Assembly (NCBI RefSeq): GCF_030272615.1
Contig: NC_081406.1
Coordinates: forward strand, 264,471,692 to 264,535,691
Direction of reading: 5' to 3'
Source: Cryptomeria japonica
Lineage: Eukaryota; Streptophyta; Pinopsida; Cupressales; Cupressaceae
DNA length: 64,000 nt
Part shown: piece after piece, positions 23,147 to 34,307 of the stretch
Position numbering within the stretch: position 1 is the first letter of the stretch
Layout of the letters: each line of letters opens with the position of its first letter
The notes under the pieces: model-generated
What the model was told of the DNA's origin: nothing
The model's database searches: none
Seen by the model: only the letters and a program-made list of their open reading frames with translations
Made by a program: the position numbers and the translations under genes

Positions 23147-24970
23147 TTTAATATACATGTTATAAATTAATTAAAAAAAGTATATTTATAATTATATATA
23201 TATATATATTTTTGATCGGTAAAAGGCCGAAGCCGAATTTTTATTAATCATTAATAAAATTTACATCACTCCACTCGTGCGGGCGCTGGTAGGAAAGAGT
23301 GGAGGCGAGAAAACCTCCGGCCTTGCTCGGGACCAGAGTCCAGAAAAATTCTACAACTATAACATATAAGAACAAGATTCTTGAAAATTACAATAGCACC
23401 CCGGGCTAAGGGTGATCAGGGTGGGAAGATATTTTCTTTCCCTTACAAGCCCCTTTTAACATATTACAATTGTCACTGTTCTCCTTGTGCCCTGTCTTGA
23501 GTTTGAGCTTTGATTAAATGTTGTTTATAGGCCTTTTCAGCACAGCTATCTTCCTTTCTTTTGTTTAAGATGGCCTTGCTCCCCCTACATGATCAGTTTT
23601 CTTACCACTTGCCAAGATTGTTAGTAAAATTTAATTTTCCTATTTCAAATACTATATTTAATATTCCGGTCTAGGATTATTCCTCAGCCATTTATCCGAT
23701 TGGAACTTCCATTCCAAGATTTAAATAGAGAAATATAAACAAAGTGTTTCGATTTCCTACTTTAGTGTATCTAAAATCCTTAACCTCATTTATCTACAAG
23801 TGAAAAGTAGTAGATATGATATAATCATAAACAGAGTTCATAGTAATTCCCTTTTGAACAATGCACATCCATAGTTATGAATCACCTATTTACTTCCTTT
23901 TGTTTTTGTATCGGGATGCTATACCTGATGATGGATGATATCCAGGATACAATAACAAAAGGGAATAAAGGGGATGAATGGAAGAGGGCAATAGAAATGG
24001 ATGAGTGTCATGGCAGTATTTATCTTTAATTTTCACCCAGAATATTCTGCATGCATGCCACTTATTACCCGTAGTCTGTAGTATGTTAGATAATTTTTCA
24101 TATATAGATAGCACATCAACAAGTGACATACAAGTATAATTTAACAACTTGCAGGACTAATAGAAGTTGTAATTGATGCTCTTAGTTCATATATGTCTAC
24201 ACATATAGATGTTGAAGGCCTTCATTGTAGACTTTATTTACAAATCCCTCCCTGATTATGTATCCACCTATATGAGTATATACTAATGCTTATATTCATA
24301 TATATATATGAGTATATATTCATATATATGAATATAAAAAACAGTGTAAGAATATATCAGCCAATCCTCAATATATGTAGGAATATATGAACAGGAGCAG
24401 CAATAGTAACTGAAATGAAAGGACCGAGCTACTCTCATGAAGTGGATATGAGTAAAACCATAAAATTAACAGTTAATTCATACTATTTAATTGCATTTAA
24501 ACCAGCTATGTTTATCCTTAAAATATGGCGAGATTAATATCTCATTCGAAGTCTGTATTGATCATAAGCTAACATTGTTCTTCTTAATATAGTAATAAGC
24601 TAGAGTACCAAGCTAAGCAGAATATAAAGTGACAAGGAAGGAACAAAATTGTCACATCTTTTGTCCAGGAACCGTAGCCACCTTATTCCGAGCTTGAAAG
24701 GGAAGGGGTCACCCCTTCCCCCACATCTAGTTCGAAGCCCTCTTCCTTTAAGAAGTCCTCGAACCAAGTAGTCTTTGGCGGGTTCCTCACATGAAATAAG
24801 TGAAACATGAAATTAACATATAAAACCATAAATATATATATTATTATTAAATATATTAATTAAAATTAATATATATATATATATTAATTAAAATTAATAT
24901 ATATATATATATTAAAAATTTAATATACATGTTATAAATTAATAAAAAAAGTATATTTATAATTTTATAT
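23058..24970. repeat. Direct repeats of about 140 bp flanking a 1.6-kb insert
   Basis: The AT-rich sequence starting ACATATAAAA.CATAAATA and ending AAAAAAAGTATATTTATAAT occurs at about 23058-23200 and again at 24816-24970. Differences are few, mainly the length of AT runs. The segment between has a LINE-like 3' end at its left side. Confidence 0.8.
23204..24815 (-). mobile_element. LINE-like insertion, 3' end on the left
   Basis: On the minus strand the sequence ends AATAAAAATTCGGCTTCGGC then CTTTTACCGATCAAAAA, the typical 3' terminus of plant LINEs with a short A tail. Further right the minus strand near 24685-24790 reads RNPPKTTWFEDFLKEEGFEL, an unassigned coding-like scrap. No endonuclease or RT domain is visible, so the copy is 5'-truncated or chimeric. 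Confidence 0.5.
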
Positions 24971-25683
24971 TTTAATGATGTTATAACTTATAATATATAT
25001 AAATATACAAATTTTTAATTTGTAATCATATTATATAATTGTTAAAATATAGTTTAATAAATCATAATGGTGAAACAAATTTCATGCAAATTTATAATCA
25101 TAATAAATTATATTTTGTAAATTTATGCTCCCAATCATGGTCGTGAAACAAAATTCAGCCTTTTATTCATAAAACAATTTTTTGAGAATACGAATATAGA
25201 CATTGCCTGCCGTTGAGCCATTTTCTGCTTGGTATCTCCGTAGTATTTCCGCATCGAAAAAATGTCTCCCCTCGCTGCATAAAACGCTAAAACAAGTGTA
25301 TGAATTTTAGGGTTTAGAAACACAATTGTAAAAACACCTCCGTTGCGGTTGGGAAAGGGTGCAAAATGAGTAATGCGTTTGATGTTTTGCAAGTTAATTT
25401 TTCTTTTTTTGTTTTTACAGCCAAATTTTTGCCCGAAACCCTACGATTTTTGGCAAGCTTTTGTTGTTATACTTGCCACGAGTTAGAGAAAAATGCGTCC
25501 GCGAGTTTTCCAGCGAGTGACTTGCGGCCAAATATGGCTCGCGAGTACTCGGGAGTCTGCTAAAAAATTGCAGAGTTTTTCAACCTTGATTTGAGGTATT
25601 AGTGAGTGATGATTAAGTGATTGTTGATTATATGATTGATGTATGATGATGTAATGAGGGAGTGATGGCTCTTGAAGCTCAAC

Positions 25684-26059
25684 AAAGGTCCCTTGATGTT
25701 TTCTATTCATTGGTTGAGTGCAAAGGTAGACCTTGAGACTAAAAGTTGCAAGGCGTTCATGCATTAGCTGTTTGACTTGGTAATTTAGTGTATTCTCGTT
25801 GTATGAGCATGAATCACATGTGAATTGATAGAGCTGAGTTAATTGTTTCATGTTGATAGGTGAAGTGTAATAAAGGTCCCTTGATGTTTTCTATTCACTG
25901 GTTGAGTGCAAAGGTAGACCTTGAGACTAAAAGTTGCAAGGCGTTCATGCATTAACTATTTGACTTGGTAATTTAGTGTATTCTCGTTGTATGAGCATGA
26001 ATCACATGTGAATTGATAGAGCTGAGTTAATTGTTTCATGTTGATAGGTGAAGTGTTGG
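25684..26059. repeat. 188-bp tandem duplication
   Basis: Two head-to-tail copies, 25684-25871 and 25872-26059, start AAAGGTCCCTTGATG and differ at only a handful of bases. Non-coding. Confidence 0.95.
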
Positions 26060-26908
26060 AGCTAGTAGTTGCAGATCAGTTGTGACCTAATTAATTAGAG
26101 AGTTGAGATGGTTGGTCGAGCTAGAGGGTGTTTCAAGCATCTAGAATCTAGATACATCATTTTATTGCATGTTGAACCAATGGAGCCAATGCAATGATAT
26201 TCCATTGTCGTATTGTGGAAAGTAAATCCTATGTCTGAGTTATTGTCCTCCATTCCACATAGCAAAGGAGGTGCAGGTCATGTTCATTTTAGGATTATAT
26301 GCAGGTAGAGTTTGAGCCCATTAAGGCAGTCCATAGTGGCAATGTAACTTGGTTACAATGGAACAATGACATGAAGAGCATAGCTCACTATTCCAAGGGA
26401 TTATTTTGCCTATTCAAGAGTTTCTCCCGTGTTATCTTGTGTTGCAAATTTTATGTTTTGCATTTGAGATGTTTTTGTTTCTTCCTCATATGCATATATA
26501 TAAGTAAAAGTTAGAGATGGTTATGAGTATAATAGAATAGAATAATTTTAACATCCACAAGGCCAAAGATAGCCTATGTTTACATGTATGTAGAGGAAGG
26601 TCGAAATGTTTCATCTTAAATCCATAAGTTGATGTGTCATAGTGTGACATAATTGTCCTAAGTATATGGATCATTTGGGATTGTGTTCAATTGTTCCACA
26701 ACCTTGTCATTGAACTTAGAATTCAACATCCACATTCTTTCAAACTTGAATGGGCTTTGTAGATGCTTGAGTGTTGTCTTGATACATAGGAAAATGAACT
26801 AGTGGTTTGATAAGGTTGTGTTTTGTATTTTGTGATCTATGTTGGCTTTTTGTGAGACCTCGTGTTATGAGATCAAAATTTATTCAATTATTAGTCAATC
26901 TAACTAGA

Positions 26909-27114
26909 TCTAGAATGACCTTGTCAAGGAGTGGTTTATCCAGATTTGGTTTGTACAAATTGAGATTGACAAATGTGAGGGCTTAATTAAAAATTAATTC
27001 AAGGTTGGGTTCATTTTGGATTCCTAGAGACTTTTGTTATTCCTTTTCATCTGTCAATCTTGATTTGTATAAACCAGATCTGGATAAACCACTCCTTGAC
27101 TAGGTCATTCTAGA
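26909..27114. mobile_element. MITE-like element with 63-bp inverted repeats
   Basis: The left arm 26909-26971 starts TCTAGAATGACCTTGTCAAG. The right arm 27052-27114 is its reverse complement with about five mismatches. The 80-bp centre is non-coding. No clear target-site duplication is seen, so the superfamily is not assigned. Confidence 0.8.
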
Positions 27115-27119
27115 TGGAT

Positions 27120-29600
27120 GAACCAAAGTATTGGAGCTTGAGGTGCAAGCAATAGTCCCATGGTTGGTCCTAAGTGGACAATGTATGAGATTGTAACTCT
27201 TGTTGTGGACATGTTGGTCCTTAGTGTGTATATATATCAAAGACAAGGCATGACTCATATGGGCAATTTGAAAAAAAACTTCACATGAAGGACTTAGGTT
27301 GTGCAAACATTGAAATTTAAGAAATTGTGAGATAGAAAGAGATTCTATGATTTGCATAAGTTCAATTAAATCTAAGGAAGTCTTAAATTGGAAATTGAAG
27401 CAAAGATTATAGATGATTTTGGTTAGTGTTAGAAAAATGGAGGAATACATAATTTCACATGTTTATCATGAAGCTAACAAGACTACTGATCACATGAAAA
27501 ATGAAGGAATTTAGCAGAAGCTTAGTCACAGGGTTTGCCAAATTTCATAATTGATGTTCGATATTCGGCGAACATTTGATATAGATATAAAATTTGTTAA
27601 AATCCATGTTCAAAATTTGCACTAAGTTAAGGACCGATTCTCTTCTGCAATTGGCTAGGGCATAGTTCATTTGTTTTTGTAGATGGGTTTGTTTAGGTGC
27701 GGCTATGTGATAGAGGGATTGATGAATCATTGCGATGGATTCCATTAAGCCTAGTAGTGGCATCGACATGCAGGCTTCACAAAGTCACAACGGCCAATAG
27801 ACCTCCAGTTCCATTTTTGCACGACGACCAATTCCATTTCTCTGCAACTCCTAGGTAAGCTGAAGTTTCATTTATAGCTTAGAGTTCTTTTCAGGTTTTT
27901 AAAATTTTGGTTTTTCTATATTTTATATAAATTTGAACATGCATTTTGTATTTTAATATTAATGTTAATAAAAAAATTGAAAATAATTGTATTTATATTA
28001 AATTATTATAAAAATAAAATATTTAAATTTAGTTTAATTTTTACTTAATATGTATTTCTATAGAATTTAGTTTCATATCGTTGTTAAACTATTTTTTAAT
28101 ATATTATCTATATTTTTCCTAAATGTGTGCAAGGCAATTTTAATGTTGATATTTTTTTTTGTATTCTTCCCCTCGCCGAACTTCATCCAAATTTTGTTGT
28201 TGCCAAACACGAACACGAATTTGAACCTTGTGACTTAGAGCAGAAGGATGGAATTAGAGTGTTGAATCATTGCGAAGATAGGGAAAATCTTTTCATGATT
28301 GTCGAGATTGAGAGGACTAACAAGTCTGTCTGAACAAATAATTTGCTGCTGCCTGTGAGGATGGTTAGCCCTAGGAAAATGTATATCAGCGGTAACATGA
28401 AAATAATCTTCACAATCCTACAGTAAGGCATCTTGCAGAGCTGGAAGTTTTTAAAACATGGAGTTGATAAACATTTCAGGCAACCAATATGGACGGCAAA
28501 GTTGTTATTAGTAGGAGGCAATGTGGTGGCTTAGAGGAAGATCTATCCATTCAGATTGCTAGGTTATTCAACACATCCAGTGATGGAAGGGGTGATTACT
28601 TCCACAATCGGAAGAAGGTTGTTTTATGATGGGCATGTTCACAATACGGTAATTTTGAAGGAATTTGTTATGATTGAAGGAATCTATTATGAATTTCATC
28701 AACATAACAGGGAGAAAGATGTATGGCAAGCTCATGACCAACAAACGTATTGATGTGTCTCGGTAGAAGGAGTTATATGTTGCAATCCCCAACAAGGACA
28801 TCAGGTGGCCACAACAGATATTGGAGGGGTGTTCAGTAGAATGACTTTGGAGAACAATAATCTTCTCACTGAGTGCTTACAGCAATTTGATTGAGTCTAA
28901 TGAAATGTAATCTAGAGAACCATAGAAAATTCATAGCTGACATCCAGATCTGTTCTCTCCACAGCAGGAGAGGCTGCAGGAAGTGAAGGAAGGGATGTTG
29001 TTTCTCTTGCACAATAATAACTAGGAGGGCTGAAATGCAAAATCTTGTTCCTCATATGTAAGGCTTGTAATTATCTTTTTCTGCACTTAATGAAAAGGGA
29101 ACTGGCCTCATGGAAGTAACTTGCAAATCAAAAAATATATGTAGCAGGGCCGAACCCGGCTGTACCAAACCTGAGTAAAAAATCATTGAATGTAATGTCC
29201 CCTTCTTTTCAGTGATCATACAAGAAGAGTGATTAGCCTATTTTCTACATCCTGATAGGCTAATTAGATGTCAAAGGGATGCTTTGCTGGTCATGTCATT
29301 TATTTTGATGGAGAAATAAAGAAAATAAGATATTGGTTTATGGGGTCTAATATGTTAATGTAGATTAGATTTCTTAGTAGATAAAACAGAGGTATCTTTT
29401 AATTTTATAATCTCACAATTGATGATCTCACTAACTATGAATCTTGTAGGTTGCTGCAAGTATGAAGGGAGATAGTATGTCCACAAAGTATATTGATTTC
29501 CTAAGTTTTGACAATGCTTCAAGTACTGCTGATTATATCACAAATATCGCTGTTTTGAGAATAAGATCGATCTTCCAAGGTTTGCACTGATAGATTGCGG
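27120..29600. other. Intergenic stretch with unassigned coding-like scraps
   Basis: Around 28150-28330 the plus strand reads LAELHPNFVVAKHEHEFEPC, distantly like a segment near 6279. Around 28490-28620 it reads VVISRRQCGGLEEDLSIQIA. Neither matches a family I can name, and both are followed by stops. I see no complete gene. Confidence 0.4.
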
Positions 29601-29607
29601 TACACGT

Positions 29608-29928
29608 GTGGAGACATGTCTCTCCACCGATATGTCTGTCCATTTAATATTACCAATACGGATTCATAATCGGTGGCATTAACAAACTGTTTGTAATTAT
29701 AAACAAATACCGATTCACAATCGGTGGCATTAACAAACCGTTTGCCATTACAAACAAATAAATACCGATTCATAATCGGTGGTTAACTATTCAGTTAACA
29801 CAACCGATTCACAATCGGTATGTTAAACTGAAGAATCAGTTAATTGATATATGTTATCGATTAAGATAAATCGATACACATTATCGATTTATGGTGTATC
29901 GAAGAAGATAGTCGATACACTCTATCGA
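29608..29928. repeat. Cluster of seven imperfect palindromes plus one hairpin
   Basis: After GTGGAGACATGTCTCTCCAC (29608) come CGGATTCATAATCGG (29659), CCGATTCACAATCGG (29710), CCGATTCATAATCGG (29765), CCGATTCACAATCGG (29804), ATCGATTAAGATAAATCGAT (29856), ATCGATTTATGGTGTATCGA (29883) and TCGATACACTCTATCGA (29912). The first four share linker words such as GGTGGCATTAACAAAC. A GTTAAC...GTTAAC pair lies at 29783-29800. The cluster ends about 380 bases before a TATA-like TTTATAGTGG, so it could be part of a retroelement promoter. Confidence 0.85.
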
Positions 29929-32499
29929 CAGGGTATGGATCATACATTATTGCAGATTTTACACTAGGAAGCTGACGATCGATATATGATCAACCATTAG
30001 ATCATTTAATCAGATTTAGCTTATTCATGAAAAGAATATGTATGTATATTAATATACAAAGTAATAATAAACTCAATGATTATTACTATGTATATTGGTA
30101 TACATATATGAAGTATTCTAATGATGTAAGTCTTATCCATGATCATATTTATCTGACCGAAGCTATCATCTTTAACATAATATTATTAAAGTTGCTTTAT
30201 GTTATAAAATAACATTATGAAAGTAAAGTGACTTTATATGGAGAAATAAAAAGTAAAGTGAGTTTTAATCCCACATTGAGGAGTGGAGGTTCACCCACCG
30301 TTTAAGAAGTCTTTATAGTGGAGTCTGTCCTTCTTTATTGTTATGTTATGTGATTTCTTGTTAGTCGAATATTTCTCCATAGTTGCTGGTGCAACTGTGA
30401 CAGCTATTTCTAAGGACGAAAACCCTTGGGAATACAAAGATTGGATGGAAACCCAATCTTCCTTGAGGAGTGGATTCATACTGAGTTCACTAATTGAACT
30501 TATTTGCAGAGTTTGGAAATTAATAATGGAGACATTCGATAGATTTGAAGTATTTTGATTGGAAGCTTATAAGAGGGTTCAAAATATTCATCTTGTTTAA
30601 TGGATTTCCTCGGCAAGGCATGAATAAGAATGCATAGCAATTGTATTGGTTGTATGAGTCAACCCCTCTGCTAAGATCGATCTGCAGTTATAATACTAGT
30701 CACAGCAATCAAGAAAACATTATCTGGAGCTATCACATATCATCACCAGCATAGGTTCGATCATTAAATGAGGCGGACTGGGGACAAGGCATGCTAGTGT
30801 TTCATCCGCTGTTAACTTGGGACGACGGTTGATAAGATGGCATAATCTTTAGACCCACACAGCAAGGAAAAGCAGCACGGCATTACCTGGGCATTCCAAT
30901 GAGATCTCTGAACATGTATTTCTTCTGAGAAGGCAGATTTTGAGATGTATGATCAAGGCTAAGGGAATCATAGCTCCCAGGTGCAAACGCTACCATTATA
31001 ATCTTTGTTATTACATACCATTTCTAATTCCTTGTTGCCTGTGAAAAATAGTGAAAAGAATGCAAAGTGTATGACAGAACTCTCTGGTAATAAAATGATT
31101 GATTCTGAAGGTTTTATTCCACCAAGTGTTCGATCAAATGTTTGTTCTCAGCAATGATGTTTTGTAAAGAAGTTTCAGTTTAGTTTAGTAAGAGTGCTTT
31201 TCTAAGGAAGTCTGACGAGTGTTTGATCATGATGTAATGTTTTTTTAAGAATCCTTGGTTGTTTATGAGTATTGTGGCCGTACAAGTGTTCGATTAAATG
31301 CCTGGCATATAGCTTTGTGTTTTGTAACAAAATTTGGAATCAGAATTAGTGAGGAATCTTACATTGAACCAGAACCCTGAAACATCAGCATATTATAAAT
31401 GATTAAATAGCAAATACTTCTTTTCTCCGTTAAGAAAGGGCCAGAAATTTTACTTCTGGCATTCCAGTTTGCTGTTGTCTTTTCATTTTCTTGCTGTTTC
31501 ATCTTCCTGAAGGAATGTTAGTTGTTAATAAGCCATTTGTAACCAAAAATAAATATGGAAAAGGCAAATGTTTGGAGATTAGAATGTTTTTCCTATGTAT
31601 TTCTGATTTCTATGTGACTGTTACAAGTGATAGTCACCATAACAGCATTTTATATATATTTTAGTTTCAGAGGAGCTGAATCAAAGAGGGGTTCATTGTT
31701 GTTGAAAACCCTGTGTAATGCCATTTTACAGAAACTTTTAAGTGAGATTGTGCCCACATTTGCTAGAGTTTTCACCCATACATGGGTTTCTCCAGGGTAA
31801 ACCTCTGTATTTGTTAATGGTGATTTGTGCTTTCATTATTATTTTCTGATTCCTGTTGCAAACATGTTTATTTATTTTCTGTCTTATTGTCATCTAAATA
31901 AATTCTGTAAATTGACAAGAAGCATATGCAATCTCCATCATTTTTCTTAGATATAAAACTGTCTATGAAATATGTTCTTTTTGTGACCTTGTAGATTTAA
32001 TGTATTAGTCTAAGTTTTAGAGTATTTTGGTATTTATGCATTCCCTATAATTATTACAAAATTGGTTTACGAGTATTACGGTTCAGTGACGAAAGATTTA
32101 ACCCCCCCAAAAATAAAGGGATCTATTGGAGAGAATTTAGGCATCATTAACCCAAATGTACCTGCCTCATTGTAGCGTAGAGAGGTTGCAAGCATTCTGT
32201 ATATATAGTGCATGGTACAAATTTGAGTGAAATTCCTTATTTCAGTCTGTAGAGGTCGTAGAAGATGTAGGTATATCTTTGAATTACATCCTTTGCAATT
32301 TTCTTCCTGGTTCTTTCGTAATACTTATTATTGTCATTACACTCTAGTAATTGATATCTACAGAAGTCTTTCGGCCCTCATAATATTGGCACACATATTG
32401 CTGTAAGGAGATCACTCTGAGAATGGTTTTAACTATTATCCAAAGTTTTTTCTTGTAGATTTGAATAGTATCTAATACCTTGCCATGTCTTATTGACAG
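29929..32499. other. Spacer upstream of NOC1 exons, probably with retroelement debris
   Basis: No exon of NOC1 or any other gene could be recognised. A stretch at 31690-31810 (ACCCATACATGGGTTTCTCC then AGGGTAAACC) resembles the R-U5 part of Copia-type LTRs. At 30240-30320 a CCCACATTGAGGAGTGG word resembles LTR or plant promoter sequence. If the upstream NOC1 exons exist, this would be intron. Confidence 0.4.
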
Positions 32500-34307
32500 C
32501 AATGCAGATCGTGCCTGTTGGTGGGAGCTCACAGCTTTGACATCACATGTCCACCCATCAGTTGCGACAATGGCCCGTACACTTATTTTAGGTGCCAATA
32601 TTGTTTATAATGGTGATCCTCTTAGAGATCTATCGTTGGGAGCTTTTATTGATAAATTTGTTGAGAAAAAGCCCAAGCCTAGCAAACAATCAGATGGGGA
32701 ATGGCACGGGGGTTCCCAAATAGCCCCTGCAAGAAAGGTTTGTTCATATGATAATAACTGAAATATTTTGCTTCTCATTCTGTATATGTTTTAATTATAA
32801 TGGCTGTTTTACCTTTTGTAGTAACCGTTTGAAGTGGATGTTAAATACTTATTAGTATATGTTAAGTTGGTTTTATAGCTTTCATATGGAAACACTTAAA
32901 TCTTTTACATGAATAAAGAAAAGTAAATATCAAATAGTAATACAGACTATTGAGGATCATAGTTTCCTTGGCATGATAATATCCAGTCCAATATGAAATT
33001 ATAATTATGTTTAAGGTAATTGGGAAGCATTTTTTATTTTTTATTTGTTTTTCGTTTTCAATTTTGAGAGGTTATAGAAGCACAGTTGTATGGGATCAAG
33101 GGATGAATTTATAATGATTAATAACTTTGGCTAAACAAGATTAAAAGAGCTGATTGTAGGAGAAATTTCCACTTGGATGCAAAAATGTTATCTTTAATTC
33201 ATTCTGGTAGCAGAACTGTTCAAGGGAACTTAAGAGTTTCTGCTTCTGAGACTTCTAAGAAGCAGCATGCATCAACAAAGTGAGGCTGAAGTCAGTCGAG
33301 AAGAATGTGTATTTCAATTTGTTTGGATTTCTTTTATTCTTAGATACTAAATGGTGCATAACATTTTACTCGTCTCCATGATACTTAGCAGTTGCAGTTC
33401 AGTTTCCATTGCTTTGTTCTGTATGCATAACATAATGCTATTTTTCCTCTCATTTTTTGGATTATATGAATAATGATGAATATTGGGTGCTTGCCCTGAT
33501 TTGTCCATGTGTAGTGTTTGCTACACTCTCTAGGCATTGTAAAACTAGAACGTTACCACTGCTTGTTTACTTCTGGTGAAATGGATATGATACATGTGCT
33601 AAGGTTTGTTCCAATTTTAATTCCTGTTTATGTAATTAATGTGTTGTTTGTATTGGCAGATTCATGTTGTGCCCCCTCTGGTGGGATCTGACCTCCTTTC
33701 ATTGGCTGAAGAAGAAGTACCTCCTGAAGATGTTGTTTTTCACAAGTTTTATATGGCAAAGAGCAGCTCATCAAAACGAAAGCCCAAGAAGAAGAAAGCT
33801 AAGGAACCAGATGATGAAGTTGCAGGAGATGATCTCCTTGTTGAAGGTGGTGGTGATGATGATGATGATGATGACGATGATTTTGCTGGGGGTGATGAAA
33901 GTGACAATGAGGAAATTGATGATTTAATAGACCAAGAGGATATTGATACACAATCTCAGAGTGATAGTCAATATGACTACGAGAAATTGGATGCTGTGCT
34001 TGAACGTGAGGATGATTCACTATTGGCTGATGACAGTGAAGGTGAGGTGGATATTGTTGAAGATGTATCTGAAGATGACGAGACATTTGTTGATGAGGGT
34101 TTAGATTTTGACTCAATCAAAAATATTGCAGACAATATGAAAGGAAAGAAGAGAAAAACTTCAGAAAAACATGGACTATCTCCTTTTGCAAGCCTAGAGG
34201 ATTATAGTCATTTACTAGATGATAGTAGAAATGTAAATGAAAACCATGGGACAAGGAACCCAAAAAGATCAAGGAAAAAAAATAAGAAGAATGATTTGGA
34301 CAGATAA
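32500..34307 (+). CDS. NOC1/CEBPZ (SLOW WALKER1-type) nucleolar protein, two C-terminal exons
   Basis: NOC1 proteins act in the nucleolus, with NOC2, in large ribosomal subunit assembly and export. Exon 32500-32737 follows a TTATTGACAG acceptor and ends AAG before GTTTGT. It encodes NADRACWWELTALTSHVHPS, ARTLILGANIVYNGDPL and EWHGGSQIAPARK, the end of the CBF/Mak21 domain. The last exon 33660-34307 follows TTGGCAG and joins in frame (ARK to IHVVPPL). It encodes LAEEEVPPEDVVFHKFYMAK, basic nuclear-signal-like runs (KRKPKKKKAKE), a long acidic stretch with nine consecutive Asp, then KGKKRKTSEKHGLSPFASLE and a basic end. The spliced pieces give about 295 residues, roughly a third of the usual length. 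Upstream exons are not found in the window. Both exons are free of stops with good splice sites, so the gene may be live with a very long intron, or a 5'-lost copy. Confidence 0.85.

Larger units (their letters stand above)
22938..25588. mobile_element. Non-autonomous hAT element, 2.65 kb, exact 8-bp TSD
   Basis: ATTTGAGG at 22930-22937 is repeated exactly at 25589-25596. The termini are CATAGTTGAAAAACTC on the left and, reversed, CAAGGTTGAAAAACTC on the right, matching at 14 of 16 positions. Both ends are followed by CTCGGC/ACTCGCC-type subterminal words. No transposase is present, and the left end resembles that of the transposase-bearing element at 2379, a plausible partner. A LINE-like insertion sits inside. 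An 85-codon minus-strand open frame (25135-25392) near the right end is unassigned. Confidence 0.85.

Noticed and set aside
31110-31300. Repeated GTGTTCGATCAAATG words recalling PPR repeats (VFDQM)
   Set aside because: Only the short word recurs; the intervening frames are closed and no PPR repeat can be built.
33799-34116. His/Gln-rich minus-strand frame opposite the NOC1 last exon
   Set aside because: Shadow of the GAT-rich Asp stretch of NOC1.
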